Part shown: one piece after another, positions 28,519-36,843 of the stretch | How the letters are laid out: every line of letters begins with the position of its first letter | How positions within the stretch are numbered: position 1 is the stretch's first letter | Source: Streptomyces umbrinus | GTDB lineage: Bacteria; Actinomycetota; Actinomycetes; Streptomycetales; Streptomycetaceae | Length of the DNA stretch: 64,000 nt | Direction of reading: 5' to 3' | Assembly (NCBI RefSeq): GCF_030817415.1 | Contig: NZ_JAUSZI010000002.1 | Coordinates: 1,302,001-1,366,000 of the forward strand | Program-made: the position numbers and the translations under genes | Notes under the pieces: generated by a model | Database searches by the model: none | What the model saw: only the letters and a program-made list of their open reading frames with translations | What the model was told of the DNA's origin: nothing

Positions 28519-31500
28519 ATGACCAAGGGTTGGAACCGCCGCGCCTTCCTCCGCACCTCCGTCGCCGGAGCGGGCGCCTCAGCCGCTCTGGGTTCCGGGG
28601 CCGTCGAGACCGCCACCGCGTCTGCGGGGACGGCCTCCGACGCCTCGGGGGCCGGCCGGCTGCGGGTCGAGCGCACGACCGTCGAGTACGCCGAGACACT
28701 GCTCGGCACCGAGGTCGAAAAGCCCAGACTGACCTGGGAGTTGGCCGCCGATGGGCGCGGGGCCCGGCAGACCGCGTACCAGGTGAGAGTGGCGCTGAGC
28801 GAGAAGGGCCTGCGTCAGGGGCGGCGCACGGTCTGGGACTCCGGGCGGGTCACGTCGGACCGTACGGTCGGGATCGTGTACGACGGCCCGGCTCTCCATC
28901 CGCGCACCCGCTACCACTGGCACGTCAGGGTGTGGGACGGCGAGGGCCGGCCGTCGGCGTGGAGCGCGCCCCGCTGGTGGGAGACAACGTTGTCCAAGGA
29001 TGCCTGGGAGGGGTTCTGGATCGGCGCGGAGGCGGCACCGGAGCCGCCGAAGTTCACCGGTGCGTCCTGGATCTGGTCTCCCGGCTCGACCTCCAACAGC
29101 GCGCCCGCCGGGCCCCGTTGGTTCCGCGGCGCGCTGACGCCGGCCGCGGGCGCGGAGATCCGGAAGGCGACGCTGCTCGCCACGGCCGACGACGACTTCA
29201 CCCTGTATCTCGGTGGCGAGCGGGTGGCGCACCAGCCCGAGCAGACCGACGCCTGGCGGCAGGGCCATCTCGTCGACGTCACCGAGCAGGTGCGGGCCGC
29301 CGGGTCCGGGCCGATCGTGGTCGCCGCCCTGGCGACGAACCGCGGCAACGCCTCCGTCAACCCCGGAGGACTGCTCGTACGGCTCATCGTGGAGACCGGA
29401 TCGGACACGGTCGAACTGGTCACGGGTGAGGGGTGGCGCTCGGCCGAGAGTGAGCAAGAAGGCTGGCAGCGGCCGGAGTTCGACGACAGCGGGTGGCCCG
29501 AGGCGGCCGTGCTCGCGGCGTACGGCCAAGGACCGTGGGGCAACGGTGTGTCGATCGCGGCGACCGAACAGGCGGCTCCGCTGCTGCGACGCGAGTTCGC
29601 CGTGCCGAAGCCCGTGGCGCGCGCCCGGCTCTACATCAGCGGCCTCGCCTACTACGACGCCGAGATCAACGGCAGACGCGTCGGCCGCCAGGTCCTCGAC
29701 CCGGGCTTCACCGACTACGACGAGACCGTGCTGTACGCGGTGCACGACGTGACGGACCACCTCCGGCGGGGCACCAACGCGATCGGGGTGACCCTCGGCC
29801 GCGGCTTCTTCGGCATGACGACACCGAACGTGTGGAACTGGCACCTTCCTCCGTGGCACGGCGAGCCGCGGCTCCTCGGCCAGTTGGAGGTCGACCACCC
29901 GGACGGCTCCCGCACCACGATCGTCACGGACGACCGGTGGCGGATCACCGAGGGCCCGACCCTCTCCAACTCCCTGTACGCGGGCGAGAGTTACGACGCG
30001 CGTAAGTCGCCCGGACCGGCCTGGTCCCGCCCCGGATTCGACGACGGCGGCTGGCGGAAGGTCAAGCGCCAGGAGGCCCCGAAGGGCGCCCTGCACGCAC
30101 AGCCGCACGATCCGATCGAGGTCGTCGACACCGTACGCCCGGTCGCCGTCGAGGAGTTGAGCGAGGGCGTGTACGTCGTCGACATGGGCCGCACGATGGC
30201 CGGCTGGACACAGTTGACCGTACGGGCCGGCGCCGGGACGACCGTGCGCATGATCCACGGAGAGAAGCTGAAGTCCGACGGGAGCGTCCACGCCGAGACC
30301 GGGCACGTGCCGGGCCGGTTCCAGACCGACGAGTACGTGTGCGCGGGCGGCGGCGCCGACGAGGTGTGGGAGCCCAAGTTCTCGTACAAGGGCTTCCGTT
30401 ACGTGCAGATCAGCGGGCTGCCCGCGAAGCCGAAGCCGTCTCAGGTGCTGGGCCGGGTCGTCCATACGCGCGTGGCGGAGACGGGTACCTTCGCGTGCTC
30501 CGAGCCGTTCTACGAGCGGTTGGAGGCGGCGATGCGGCGCACGGTGCTCAACAACCTGCACGGCATACCGACGGACACACCGATGTACGAGAAGAACGGC
30601 TGGACCGGTGACGCGCAGCTCGGCGCGCCGGTGATGACGTACGCCCTCGGCATGCACCGCTTCCTCTCCAAGTGGCTCGGTGACCTGAAGGACAGTCAGA
30701 ACACCGACGGGCAGCTGCCGGTGATCGTCCCGAGCGGCGGCTGGGGCTACGGCGACCTCGGTCCGTCGCCGGAGTGGACGACGGTGTACCCCTTCCTGCT
30801 GCGGGAGATGTACCGCGTCTACGGGGACGAGCGGCTGGCCCGCGACCACTGGGCGCCGCTGACCCGCTACCTGGACTGGGAGATCTCCCGGCTCAAGGAC
30901 GGGCTCGCGGTGACCGCCCTGGGCGACTATCTGCCGCCGGGGTACGGGGGCAACCCGCCCGAGGACACCCGGCTGACCGCGACGGCGTATCTGCACCGAG
31001 CGCTCACGGGCACGGCGGAACTGGCGGATCTGCTGCGCGACGCCGAGGTCGCGGACCGCTATCGCAGGGCCGCCGCCGGGCTCAAGGAGGCGTTCAACAC
31101 GGCCTTCCTGGGCCCGGACGGCCACTACCGCACGGCGAAGGATCCCGGCTACCGCCAGACCAACAACTGCATTCCGCTCGCCTTCGGGCTGGTCCCGCCG
31201 GGCGCCCGGGCCACGGTCGTCGACTCTCTCCTCGCCGACATCAAGCAGCGCGGCAACCATCTCAACACCGGCGCGCTCGGCACGAGTGTGCTGTTGCGGC
31301 AGTTGTCGGCGCAGGGCCATCCCGAGGTGGCGCACGCGATCGCCACCCAGCGCACGTACCCGAGTTGGGGCTACTGGTTCGACAACGGCGCCGACACCAT
31401 GTGGGAGATGTGGCCGCTCGACTCGCGCTCCCGCGACCACTACTTCCAGGGCACGGTCGTGCAGTGGCTGTACGAGAACGTGGCCGGACTGCGTCCCGGA

Positions 31501-31806
31501 GACGCGGGCTACCGGACCTTCACGGTCCGCCCCGACGGCCGTACGGGCGTGAACTGGGCCCGCACCTCGGTCCGCACGGTGCGTGGCGAGGCCTCGGCGG
31601 CATGGTCGGTCGTGGACGGTTCGACACGGCTGTCGGTGCGGGTTCCGGTGGGTTCGACGGCCGAGGTGTACGTGCCCGCGGCGAGCCGCTCGGCCGTGAA
31701 GGCGCCGGGCGGGGCGGAATTCGTGCGGGTGGAGCCGGGGTTCGTGGTGTATGAAGTGGCGCACGGCGGCTGGGAGTTCGTGGCCCGGGCCCGAGCCGCC
31801 GGGTGA
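28519..31806 (+). CDS. Exported alpha-L-rhamnosidase, GH78 family
   Basis: A 1095-residue glycosidase that should remove terminal alpha-L-rhamnose from plant or bacterial glycans. A Tat signal is present (NRRAFLRTSVAGAGASAALG, twin Arg at 7-8). Domain order is as in GH78: an N-terminal beta domain (RLRVERTTVEYAETLLGTEV), the rhamnosid_N domain (APLLRREFAVPKPVARARLYI), a concanavalin-like domain, the (alpha/alpha)6 catalytic barrel with DTPMYEKNGWTGDAQ (about 688-700, the conserved acidic active-site motif) and a C-terminal beta domain. ATG 28519 follows AAGGGG. Its stop overlaps a possible GTG of the hydrolase gene. Regulation is probably through the palindrome at 28446-28457. Confidence 0.93.
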   Translation: MTKGWNRRAFLRTSVAGAGASAALGSGAVETATASAGTASDASGAGRLRVERTTVEYAETLLGTEVEKPRLTWELAADGRGARQTAYQVRVALSEKGLRQGRRTVWDSGRVTSDRTVGIVYDGPALHPRTRYHWHVRVWDGEGRPSAWSAPRWWETTLSKDAWEGFWIGAEAAPEPPKFTGASWIWSPGSTSNSAPAGPRWFRGALTPAAGAEIRKATLLATADDDFTLYLGGERVAHQPEQTDAWRQGHLVDVTEQVRAAGSGPIVVAALATNRGNASVNPGGLLVRLIVETGSDTVELVTGEGWRSAESEQEGWQRPEFDDSGWPEAAVLAAYGQGPWGNGVSIAATEQAAPLLRREFAVPKPVARARLYISGLAYYDAEINGRRVGRQVLDPGFTDYDETVLYAVHDVTDHLRRGTNAIGVTLGRGFFGMTTPNVWNWHLPPWHGEPRLLGQLEVDHPDGSRTTIVTDDRWRITEGPTLSNSLYAGESYDARKSPGPAWSRPGFDDGGWRKVKRQEAPKGALHAQPHDPIEVVDTVRPVAVEELSEGVYVVDMGRTMAGWTQLTVRAGAGTTVRMIHGEKLKSDGSVHAETGHVPGRFQTDEYVCAGGGADEVWEPKFSYKGFRYVQISGLPAKPKPSQVLGRVVHTRVAETGTFACSEPFYERLEAAMRRTVLNNLHGIPTDTPMYEKNGWTGDAQLGAPVMTYALGMHRFLSKWLGDLKDSQNTDGQLPVIVPSGGWGYGDLGPSPEWTTVYPFLLREMYRVYGDERLARDHWAPLTRYLDWEISRLKDGLAVTALGDYLPPGYGGNPPEDTRLTATAYLHRALTGTAELADLLRDAEVADRYRRAAAGLKEAFNTAFLGPDGHYRTAKDPGYRQTNNCIPLAFGLVPPGARATVVDSLLADIKQRGNHLNTGALGTSVLLRQLSAQGHPEVAHAIATQRTYPSWGYWFDNGADTMWEMWPLDSRSRDHYFQGTVVQWLYENVAGLRPGDAGYRTFTVRPDGRTGVNWARTSVRTVRGEASAAWSVVDGSTRLSVRVPVGSTAEVYVPAASRSAVKAPGGAEFVRVEPGFVVYEVAHGGWEFVARARAAG

Positions 31807-31871
31807 CGTGGGACGGCGGCGAGAACGGGGCCGGCGACCGCGGCCGGCCCCGGACCGAGAAGGGCATCAAC

Positions 31872-32567
31872 GTGCAGCTCAACACCCGTACGTGGGGATC
31901 CGGCGACAAGAGCGCCGTGCTCGTCCACGGCATCATGTCCGACTCCCGCACCTGGCGGCGGGTCGGACCGGCGCTCGCCGAGCGCGGGTACCGGGTGGTC
32001 GCGGTGGATCTGCGCGGGCACGGTGCGTCGCCGCGCGGCGAGTACAGCCCCGCGCTCTTCGCCCGCGACCTCGTGGACACGCTGACCGGGCGCGTGGACG
32101 TGGCCATCGGGCACTCCCTGGGCGGGCTCGCGCTCTCGCTGGCCATCGACCGGCTGCGGCCGTGCCGGGCGGTGTACTGCGACCCGGTCTGGGCGACGTC
32201 CGCGCCCGACCGGCGGGTGGACGCGGCCGCGTTCGTAGCGGGCAAGCACGCGACGCGGGAGCACATCGCCCGGCTCAACCCCCGCTGGGACGAGGCCGAC
32301 GTCGACGTCGAACTCGCCACTCTCGCGGACTGGGACCCCGACACGGCCCACTTCCTCGGCGACCGTCCCCTGCTCGGCTTCCTTCCCGCCCAGCCGGTGG
32401 TCCCCTCACTGGTCCAACTCGCCGACCCGAGCTTCCTCATCGGCCCCGAGGACGCCGCCCACCTGCGAACAAGCCACTTCGAGGTCCGCACGGTCCCCGG
32501 CGCGGGCCACACCATCCACCGGGACGACTTCGACGACTTCATGAAGTCGTTGGAGGGCTGGATCTGA
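31872..32567 (+). CDS. Alpha/beta-hydrolase
   Basis: A 231-residue alpha/beta-hydrolase of unknown substrate. VLVHGIMSDSRTWRRVGPAL gives the oxyanion-hole strand, GHSLGG the nucleophile elbow with catalytic Ser, and GAGHTIH the catalytic His. GTG 31872 is preferred because AGAAGGG precedes it and homologous hydrolases begin close to this point; a GTG at 31803 overlapping the rhamnosidase stop would add 23 low-complexity residues. It may hydrolyse esters linked to the rhamnosides processed by the upstream enzyme, but that is only a contextual guess. Confidence 0.8.
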   Translation: MQLNTRTWGSGDKSAVLVHGIMSDSRTWRRVGPALAERGYRVVAVDLRGHGASPRGEYSPALFARDLVDTLTGRVDVAIGHSLGGLALSLAIDRLRPCRAVYCDPVWATSAPDRRVDAAAFVAGKHATREHIARLNPRWDEADVDVELATLADWDPDTAHFLGDRPLLGFLPAQPVVPSLVQLADPSFLIGPEDAAHLRTSHFEVRTVPGAGHTIHRDDFDDFMKSLEGWI

Positions 32568-32610
32568 CGTACGCGGAGTTGACGTACACGTAAGAGACGT
32601 ACACGGAGCG
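32566..32610. repeat. Three imperfect 15-bp tandem repeats
   Basis: Units at 32566, 32581 and 32596 each begin GACGTAC followed by [AG]CG. The array starts in the stop codon of the hydrolase gene. A short GGAGCC/GGCTCC hairpin at 32617-32630 follows, before the convergent gene end. Confidence 0.6.
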
Positions 32611-32637
32611 GCAGTTGGAGCCACGGCTCCGCCCGTT

Positions 32638-33360
32638 CTAGGACGCCGTGCGGGATTCCAGGTCGCTGCGGGTGTCGTTGCCGTAGACGCCTGATTCGTC
32701 GCCCCGGATGCCGTACCAGAGTTGGAAGCGGGCCACCGCCGCGGTGAGTGTGGCGTCGTAGAGGCCGGTGGCCGTGCCGCCCTCGTAGACGTTCGGGATG
32801 CGGAGGAGTCTTTCCTGGAGGTCGCTCACCTCCGGGCCGCTGTCGCCCTCACGGAGGGTGCCTGCGCCGTCGGGGTCGGGAGCGGCGGCGGGCTGGGACG
32901 GTGCCGGAGCGGATGACGCGGCCGGGGGCGGCGCCTGTGCCTTGTCGTCGGTGGCGTCGCGGTCCCAGGTGAGCAGAAGGGCCGCGCTGAATCCCGCCAG
33001 GGCGGCGGCCACCGCGGCGATGGCGATCGCCGTGCGGCGGAACAGGGACGTACGGCCGTGCGCCGTCGTGCGGGCGACCTGGCGTCCGCGTGTGCCGCCC
33101 TGATCGTGGCCTTCGTCGCTGCCGAAGTCGACGATGTACGGCGGCAGTTCCTGGGTGTCGTCCTCCGCCGTCCGAGGCAGTGCGGAGGTGTACTCCCCCG
33201 GGACCGCGACGACCTCGTACCCGTCGTCCGGGTCGCGTTCCCTCTCCTGGACCTGCCGCACCAGCTCCGACAGGGCTCCGGACCGGCGCCGGCGCATGAC
33301 GTGGGTCGGTTCCAGCGCCGACCGGTTCGGTGGCAGTTGTGGGTCGGACGGTGTCGACAA
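32638..33360 (-). CDS. Membrane protein with C-terminal peptidoglycan-binding domain
   Basis: A 240-residue membrane-anchored protein. A cytoplasmic N-terminal part of about 105 residues (SGALSELVRQVQERERDPDDG, then an acidic stretch) precedes one membrane segment (about 111-133, TAIAIAAVAAALAGFSAALLL). An Ala/Pro-rich linker leads to a PG_binding_1 domain (LREGDSGPEVSDLQERLLRI, then TLTAAVARFQLWYGI). The TTG at 33358-33360 is chosen because GGAGGGAG lies just upstream on the minus strand; ATG 33297 is an alternative giving 219 residues. It may tether the envelope to peptidoglycan. It converges on the hydrolase gene. Confidence 0.75.
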   Translation of the reverse strand: MSTPSDPQLPPNRSALEPTHVMRRRRSGALSELVRQVQERERDPDDGYEVVAVPGEYTSALPRTAEDDTQELPPYIVDFGSDEGHDQGGTRGRQVARTTAHGRTSLFRRTAIAIAAVAAALAGFSAALLLTWDRDATDDKAQAPPPAASSAPAPSQPAAAPDPDGAGTLREGDSGPEVSDLQERLLRIPNVYEGGTATGLYDATLTAAVARFQLWYGIRGDESGVYGNDTRSDLESRTAS

Positions 33361-33571
33361 CCTGCTCTCCCTCCGGGCGGTACTGAGGAGTGATACGGGT
33401 ACCCCCGCCCGGAAGTTCAACAGCGGCCCGCCGAGTTGATCGCCCCGGGGTGGACCGACGCCCGGACGAGGCCGGATTCTCGACGGGGCCGCTGCCTGTT
33501 GAAGCCGACAGCCGGGTGGGCTCCTTCGCACATCAGTGTCTCGGACCGGTGGAGCCGCATGTCAGTGCGTC

Positions 33572-33595
33572 GTACCGGTGGGGCCCACCCGGTAC
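33572..33595 (-). terminator. Hairpin terminator after the methyltransferase gene
   Basis: GTACCGG at 33572 pairs with CCGGTAC ending at 33595, with further G/C pairs toward the centre and one bulged base. It lies 3-27 bases after the stop of the minus-strand methyltransferase gene. Confidence 0.5.
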
Positions 33596-33598
33596 CCG

Positions 33599-34345
33599 TC
33601 AGCGGTTCATCAGCGCGAACACGCCCCAGCCCAGGTACTCACGCTGGTGGCGCACGTGGCGTACGGGTCCGGTGGCGAGGTCCTCGCGCATCTCGTCCGC
33701 CATCTCGTCGTCGGGATGGGCGTCCAGCCAGCGCCGGGTGTTGAGCCACTGCGCGGCCACGTACCGGTCCCAGCTGTCCTGGTCGGCGAGGACCATCTCC
33801 ACCACGTCGCAGCCGAGCCGCCCGAAGAGTTCGAGCAGCTCGGGGAGCGGGCGGTAGTCGTCCTTCGTGGTGGCGTGGCAGCCCTCGACGGTGGCCTGGT
33901 CCTGGGGCTCGCGCCGCCAGTACGGCTCGCCGATCAGCATGATCCCGCCGGGCGCGAGGCTCCGCCGGAGCAGCTCGACGGTGCCGGCCGCCCCGTCACC
34001 GATCCAGGTGGCGCCGAGGCATGCCGCGACGCCGACCGGTTCGTCGGCGACATGGCCGGTCGCGTCCCCGTGCCGGAAGGCGACCCGGTCGGTGACCCCG
34101 AGCTCCGTCGCCCGGACATGCGCCGCAGCGAGGAACTCGGTGCTGATGTCCACCCCGGTGCCGGTCACCTGGTGGTCGCGCGCCCAGGTGCACAGCATCT
34201 CGCCGCTGCCGCAGGCGAGGTCGAGCACGCTCGTCCCGGGCGCCAGGCCGAGGGCCCGGCCGAGGGTGGCCAGCTTCTCGCTGGTGAACGGGTTGTGAAT
34301 GCGGTGTCCGCTCTCGCGGATGGTGAAGCTACGTGGAAGATCCAC
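33599..34345 (-). CDS. Class I SAM-dependent methyltransferase (divergent from the metallophore-like operon)
   Basis: A 248-residue methyltransferase. SVLDLACGSGEMLCTWA is SAM motif I, GTGVDIS the acidic loop, and FRHGDATGHV and LAPGGIMLIGEPYW later motifs. The N-terminal FTIRESGHRIHNPFTSEKLA is typical of a Streptomyces subgroup. It faces away from the ATP-grasp gene and shares its 315-base control region, which contains the Fur/Zur-like box, so it may be co-regulated and modify the same product (inference). Confidence 0.82.
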   Translation of the reverse strand: MDLPRSFTIRESGHRIHNPFTSEKLATLGRALGLAPGTSVLDLACGSGEMLCTWARDHQVTGTGVDISTEFLAAAHVRATELGVTDRVAFRHGDATGHVADEPVGVAACLGATWIGDGAAGTVELLRRSLAPGGIMLIGEPYWRREPQDQATVEGCHATTKDDYRPLPELLELFGRLGCDVVEMVLADQDSWDRYVAAQWLNTRRWLDAHPDDEMADEMREDLATGPVRHVRHQREYLGWGVFALMNR

Positions 34346-34513
34346 TTCTGGGATTCCTTCGGTCCGAGGAGGTCGTGGTGGCTGAAGTACGCAGCCCGTC
34401 GTACGCGGCCGCGCTCGCCAGGACCGTCATCTCCCGCACCTCATTCGGTAGGCACACCATCACTCGGACCGGGCGAGGCTAGATCCGCCCGTCCGGCCCT
34501 GTCCAACAGTTTT

Positions 34514-34528
34514 TTGCCGCGTCGGCAA
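34514..34528. promoter_or_regulatory. Perfect inverted repeat TTGCCG-CGT-CGGCAA
   Basis: Six-base arms around three bases, 20 bases before the Fur/Zur-like box. An 18-base segment starting here matches the segment at 61254-61271 in 15 positions, both ending GGCAACAA. It may be a second operator. No U-tract follows on either strand, so a terminator is unlikely. Confidence 0.45.
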
Positions 34529-34548
34529 CAAAGGACAGGCAATCAGAT

Positions 34549-34567
34549 GACAATGAAAATGATTGTC
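34549..34567. promoter_or_regulatory. Fur/Zur-family box
   Basis: GACAATGAAAATGATTGTC has GACAAT/ATTGTC arms and matches the classic 19-bp E. coli Fur consensus in 15 positions. In Streptomyces iron is mostly handled by DtxR-type DmdR, so the zinc regulator Zur is the likelier ligand-sensing protein. It lies 93 bases before the ATP-grasp start. Confidence 0.75.
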
Positions 34568-34660
34568 GATAGCGTGTGCGTCGGTCACGCCGTCCGCGCC
34601 CCGCCATGGGGTGCCCCCGGCGTGCCCGGAACCTCAACCGGCTTGCACGAAAGGGGAGTT

Positions 34661-35917
34661 GTGGCTCATCTGTTGGTGGTCGAGAGCTGGGTCGGGTCGA
34701 TGAGCAGACTGCTGCCACGGGCGATCCGGGAGGGCGGGCACGAGTTCACGTTCCTCACCCGCGATCTGCACCACTACCTGCGCTCCGCCCCGGAGGGCAC
34801 GGCCCACCCCCTGCTCGCGTCCCGAAATGTACTGACCGCCGACACGAACGACGTCGACACCCTCCTGCCGGAGATCGAGCGCCTGCACGGGGCTCTCGGC
34901 TTCGACGGAGTGGTCACGTCCTGCGACTACTACCTGCCGACCGTGGCCCGGATCGCCGCCCGGCTGGGGCTCCCCGGCCCCACACCGGAATCGGTGGAGA
35001 ACGCCTGCCGCAAGGACACGACCCGCCGCGTCCTCGGCGAGGCAGGCGTTCCCGGCCCGCTCTTCGCAGTCTGCGCCGACCGGGCCGAGGCGGAGGAGGC
35101 CGCGCGCCGCCTCGGCTTCCCGCTGGTGGTCAAGCCGGTCGACCTGTGCGCGGGCATGCTTGTGCGGCGCGTGGACGACGAGCGCGAGCTGGCGGACGCC
35201 TGCCGGGCGATCGCGGACTTCCCGGTGAACGCCCGCGGCCAGGTCCGGGCGCCCGTCCTCCTGCTCGAAGAACTCCTCGACGGGCCCGAGGTCAGCGTGG
35301 AGACCGTGTCGTTCGACGGTACGACCCATGTGGTGGGCGTGACCGACAAGAGCGTCGGCGGAGCGCCCGCCTTCATCGAGACGGGCCATATGTTCCCGGC
35401 CGTGCTCGCCCCGGCCGACTCGGAGGCCGCCCAGGACACCGCGGTGCAGGCCATCAAGGCACTCGGCCTCGACTCCGTGGTCGCCCACACCGAGATCAAG
35501 CTGACCGCCGCCGGTCCGCGTGTCGTCGAGGTGAACCCCCGCCCGGCCGGAAACCGCATCACCGAGCTGATCCGGCACGTCACCGGACTCGACCTGGCCG
35601 CGGCCTGCGTCGACGTGGCCCTCGGCCACGCCCCCGACCTGCGGCGGAGCGACACCGGGCTGCGCAGCGCCGCCGTCGGCTTCCTGGTGCCGGACACCGC
35701 GGGGACGCTGGAGTCGATCGACGGCTGCGATCAAGTGCGGGGCGCCCAGGATGTGTTGGAGGTCCAACTCGCCGAGCCGGGGCGGGCGGTCAAGGCCGCG
35801 GGCAGCAACAACGAGTACCTCGGCCATGTGATGGCGGGTGACGCGGAGGGGCTCGGCGCACGGGCCCGTGTCGAGTCGCTGCTGTCCGGACTGCGGCCGC
35901 GGGTGAGCGCCCGATGA
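34661..35917 (+). CDS. ATP-grasp ligase, first gene of the metallophore-like operon
   Basis: A 418-residue ATP-grasp enzyme, the family that joins a carboxylate to an amine through an acyl-phosphate. After an N-terminal Rossmann-like part (VVESWVGSM; GVVTSCDYYLPTVARIA) come KDTTRRVLGEAGVPGP, FPLVVKPVDLCAGM (ATP-binding Lys), LLLEELLDGPEVSVETVSFDG, and VVEVNPRPAGNRI (metal-binding Glu/Asn), as in carnosine/L-amino-acid ligases. The GTG at 34661 follows AAGGGGAG. It begins a chain of overlapping genes, and the Fur/Zur-like box lies upstream. It could couple amino acids or build the backbone of a small chelator. Confidence 0.88.
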   Translation: MAHLLVVESWVGSMSRLLPRAIREGGHEFTFLTRDLHHYLRSAPEGTAHPLLASRNVLTADTNDVDTLLPEIERLHGALGFDGVVTSCDYYLPTVARIAARLGLPGPTPESVENACRKDTTRRVLGEAGVPGPLFAVCADRAEAEEAARRLGFPLVVKPVDLCAGMLVRRVDDERELADACRAIADFPVNARGQVRAPVLLLEELLDGPEVSVETVSFDGTTHVVGVTDKSVGGAPAFIETGHMFPAVLAPADSEAAQDTAVQAIKALGLDSVVAHTEIKLTAAGPRVVEVNPRPAGNRITELIRHVTGLDLAAACVDVALGHAPDLRRSDTGLRSAAVGFLVPDTAGTLESIDGCDQVRGAQDVLEVQLAEPGRAVKAAGSNNEYLGHVMAGDAEGLGARARVESLLSGLRPRVSAR

Positions 35918-36843
35918 GCGCGGCGGTCGGCGCGGGGGCGGCAGTTACGGCCGTCCGGGACAGCACGGCCCCGACCTCGTACGACGGCCTGGTGAGCCGT
36001 GTCCTGGCCGGCCGGCTCGGTCCGGACCCCCGCACCCTGCGGATCGCCGTGGCCTTCACCACCAGCCAGGCCGTACGTCACGACGGGCGCCGCGGCGGAT
36101 ACCGCAACGAGGTGCTCAGCCTGCGCCTCGACCGGGCCGTCGGATCTTGTGCGGTCGAACCGGGTGCCCTGTCCGGGGGCGCGGTGGACGACTGTGCCGG
36201 CGCGGACGTGGCACTGCTGCTGGAGCATCCGCTGACGCCGGTCAGGGTGGCGGCGCTGGACGCGTATCTGATGCACGTCACCCCCCACACGCCGGAGAAC
36301 GGGGCACTCCCCCACCCGCTGCCCGCCGGGAGCTCCCTGGAGAAATCCCGTGCACGGGCGAAGGCCGTCGTCGAGTTGCTGGACGTCCGGGCGGGACAGA
36401 CCGTGCTCGTCGTCGGCGTAGTCAACTCCCTTTTGGAGGAGCTCCGTTCACGTGGTGTCCCGTACATACCGTGCGATCTCAAGGGCGGCCGCACGGAGTG
36501 GGGCGAGCCGATCGTGACGCACGCGCTCGCCGAACTCGACCGCTGCGATGCCGTGTTGGCGTCCGGTATGACGCTCGGCAACGGGTCCTTCGAACCCTTG
36601 CGGGAGCATGCCCTGCGCGTCGGCAAGCAGTTGGTGATGTTCGCACAGACGGGAAGTGCCGTCCTGCCGCGTTTCCTCGGTGCCGGAGTGAGCGCGGTGT
36701 GCGCGGAGCCGTACCCCTTCTTCTGGCTGGACGGCGGTCCCGGCGTCATCCACCGCTACGGACCCGGACACGGAAATGGTCGTGGACACCGGTCCGGCCA
36801 GCCGTCCGGACATCGCGACAGCTGTACGGAGGCCACGCTGTGA
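35914..36843 (+). CDS. DUF364-type protein (putative metal-chelation Rossmann-like domain)
   Basis: A 309-residue protein. Its C-terminal half has the DUF364 features I know: VLVVGVVNSLLEELRSRGVPY, an acidic/Lys loop, DAVLASGMTLGNGSFEPL and VMFAQTGSAVLPRFLGAGVS. The N-terminal half resembles the DUF4213 enolase-N-like partner domain. Pfam describes these as putative heavy-metal chelation domains, without firm proof. The extreme C-terminus is His/Gly-rich (HRYGPGHGNGRGH), which could bind metal. ATG overlaps the previous stop by four bases. A catalytic role in metallophore assembly is inference. Confidence 0.72.
   Translation: MSAAVGAGAAVTAVRDSTAPTSYDGLVSRVLAGRLGPDPRTLRIAVAFTTSQAVRHDGRRGGYRNEVLSLRLDRAVGSCAVEPGALSGGAVDDCAGADVALLLEHPLTPVRVAALDAYLMHVTPHTPENGALPHPLPAGSSLEKSRARAKAVVELLDVRAGQTVLVVGVVNSLLEELRSRGVPYIPCDLKGGRTEWGEPIVTHALAELDRCDAVLASGMTLGNGSFEPLREHALRVGKQLVMFAQTGSAVLPRFLGAGVSAVCAEPYPFFWLDGGPGVIHRYGPGHGNGRGHRSGQPSGHRDSCTEATL

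Larger units (their letters stand above)
34346..34660. other. 315-base divergent control region of the metallophore-like locus
   Basis: This stretch has no convincing gene. It contains the perfect inverted repeat at 34514-34528, the Fur/Zur-like box at 34549-34567 and a noticeably AT-richer patch (about 34500-34575) where promoters are likely. The ATG at 34555 lies inside the box and is not taken as a start. Confidence 0.7.

Noticed and set aside
28579..31764. Very long open frame on the minus strand opposite the rhamnosidase
   Set aside because: It mirrors the rhamnosidase gene; high third-position GC keeps opposite frames open. The translation is Arg/Pro/Val-rich and shows no family.
34514..34528. 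Inverted repeat as a terminator
   Set aside because: No U-tract on either side and it lies in the centre of a divergent control region; an operator is more likely.
34555..34660. ATG start within the Fur/Zur-like box for the ATP-grasp protein
   Set aside because: It would add 35 residues of unlikely composition and place the operator inside the coding region; GTG 34661 has a ribosome site.
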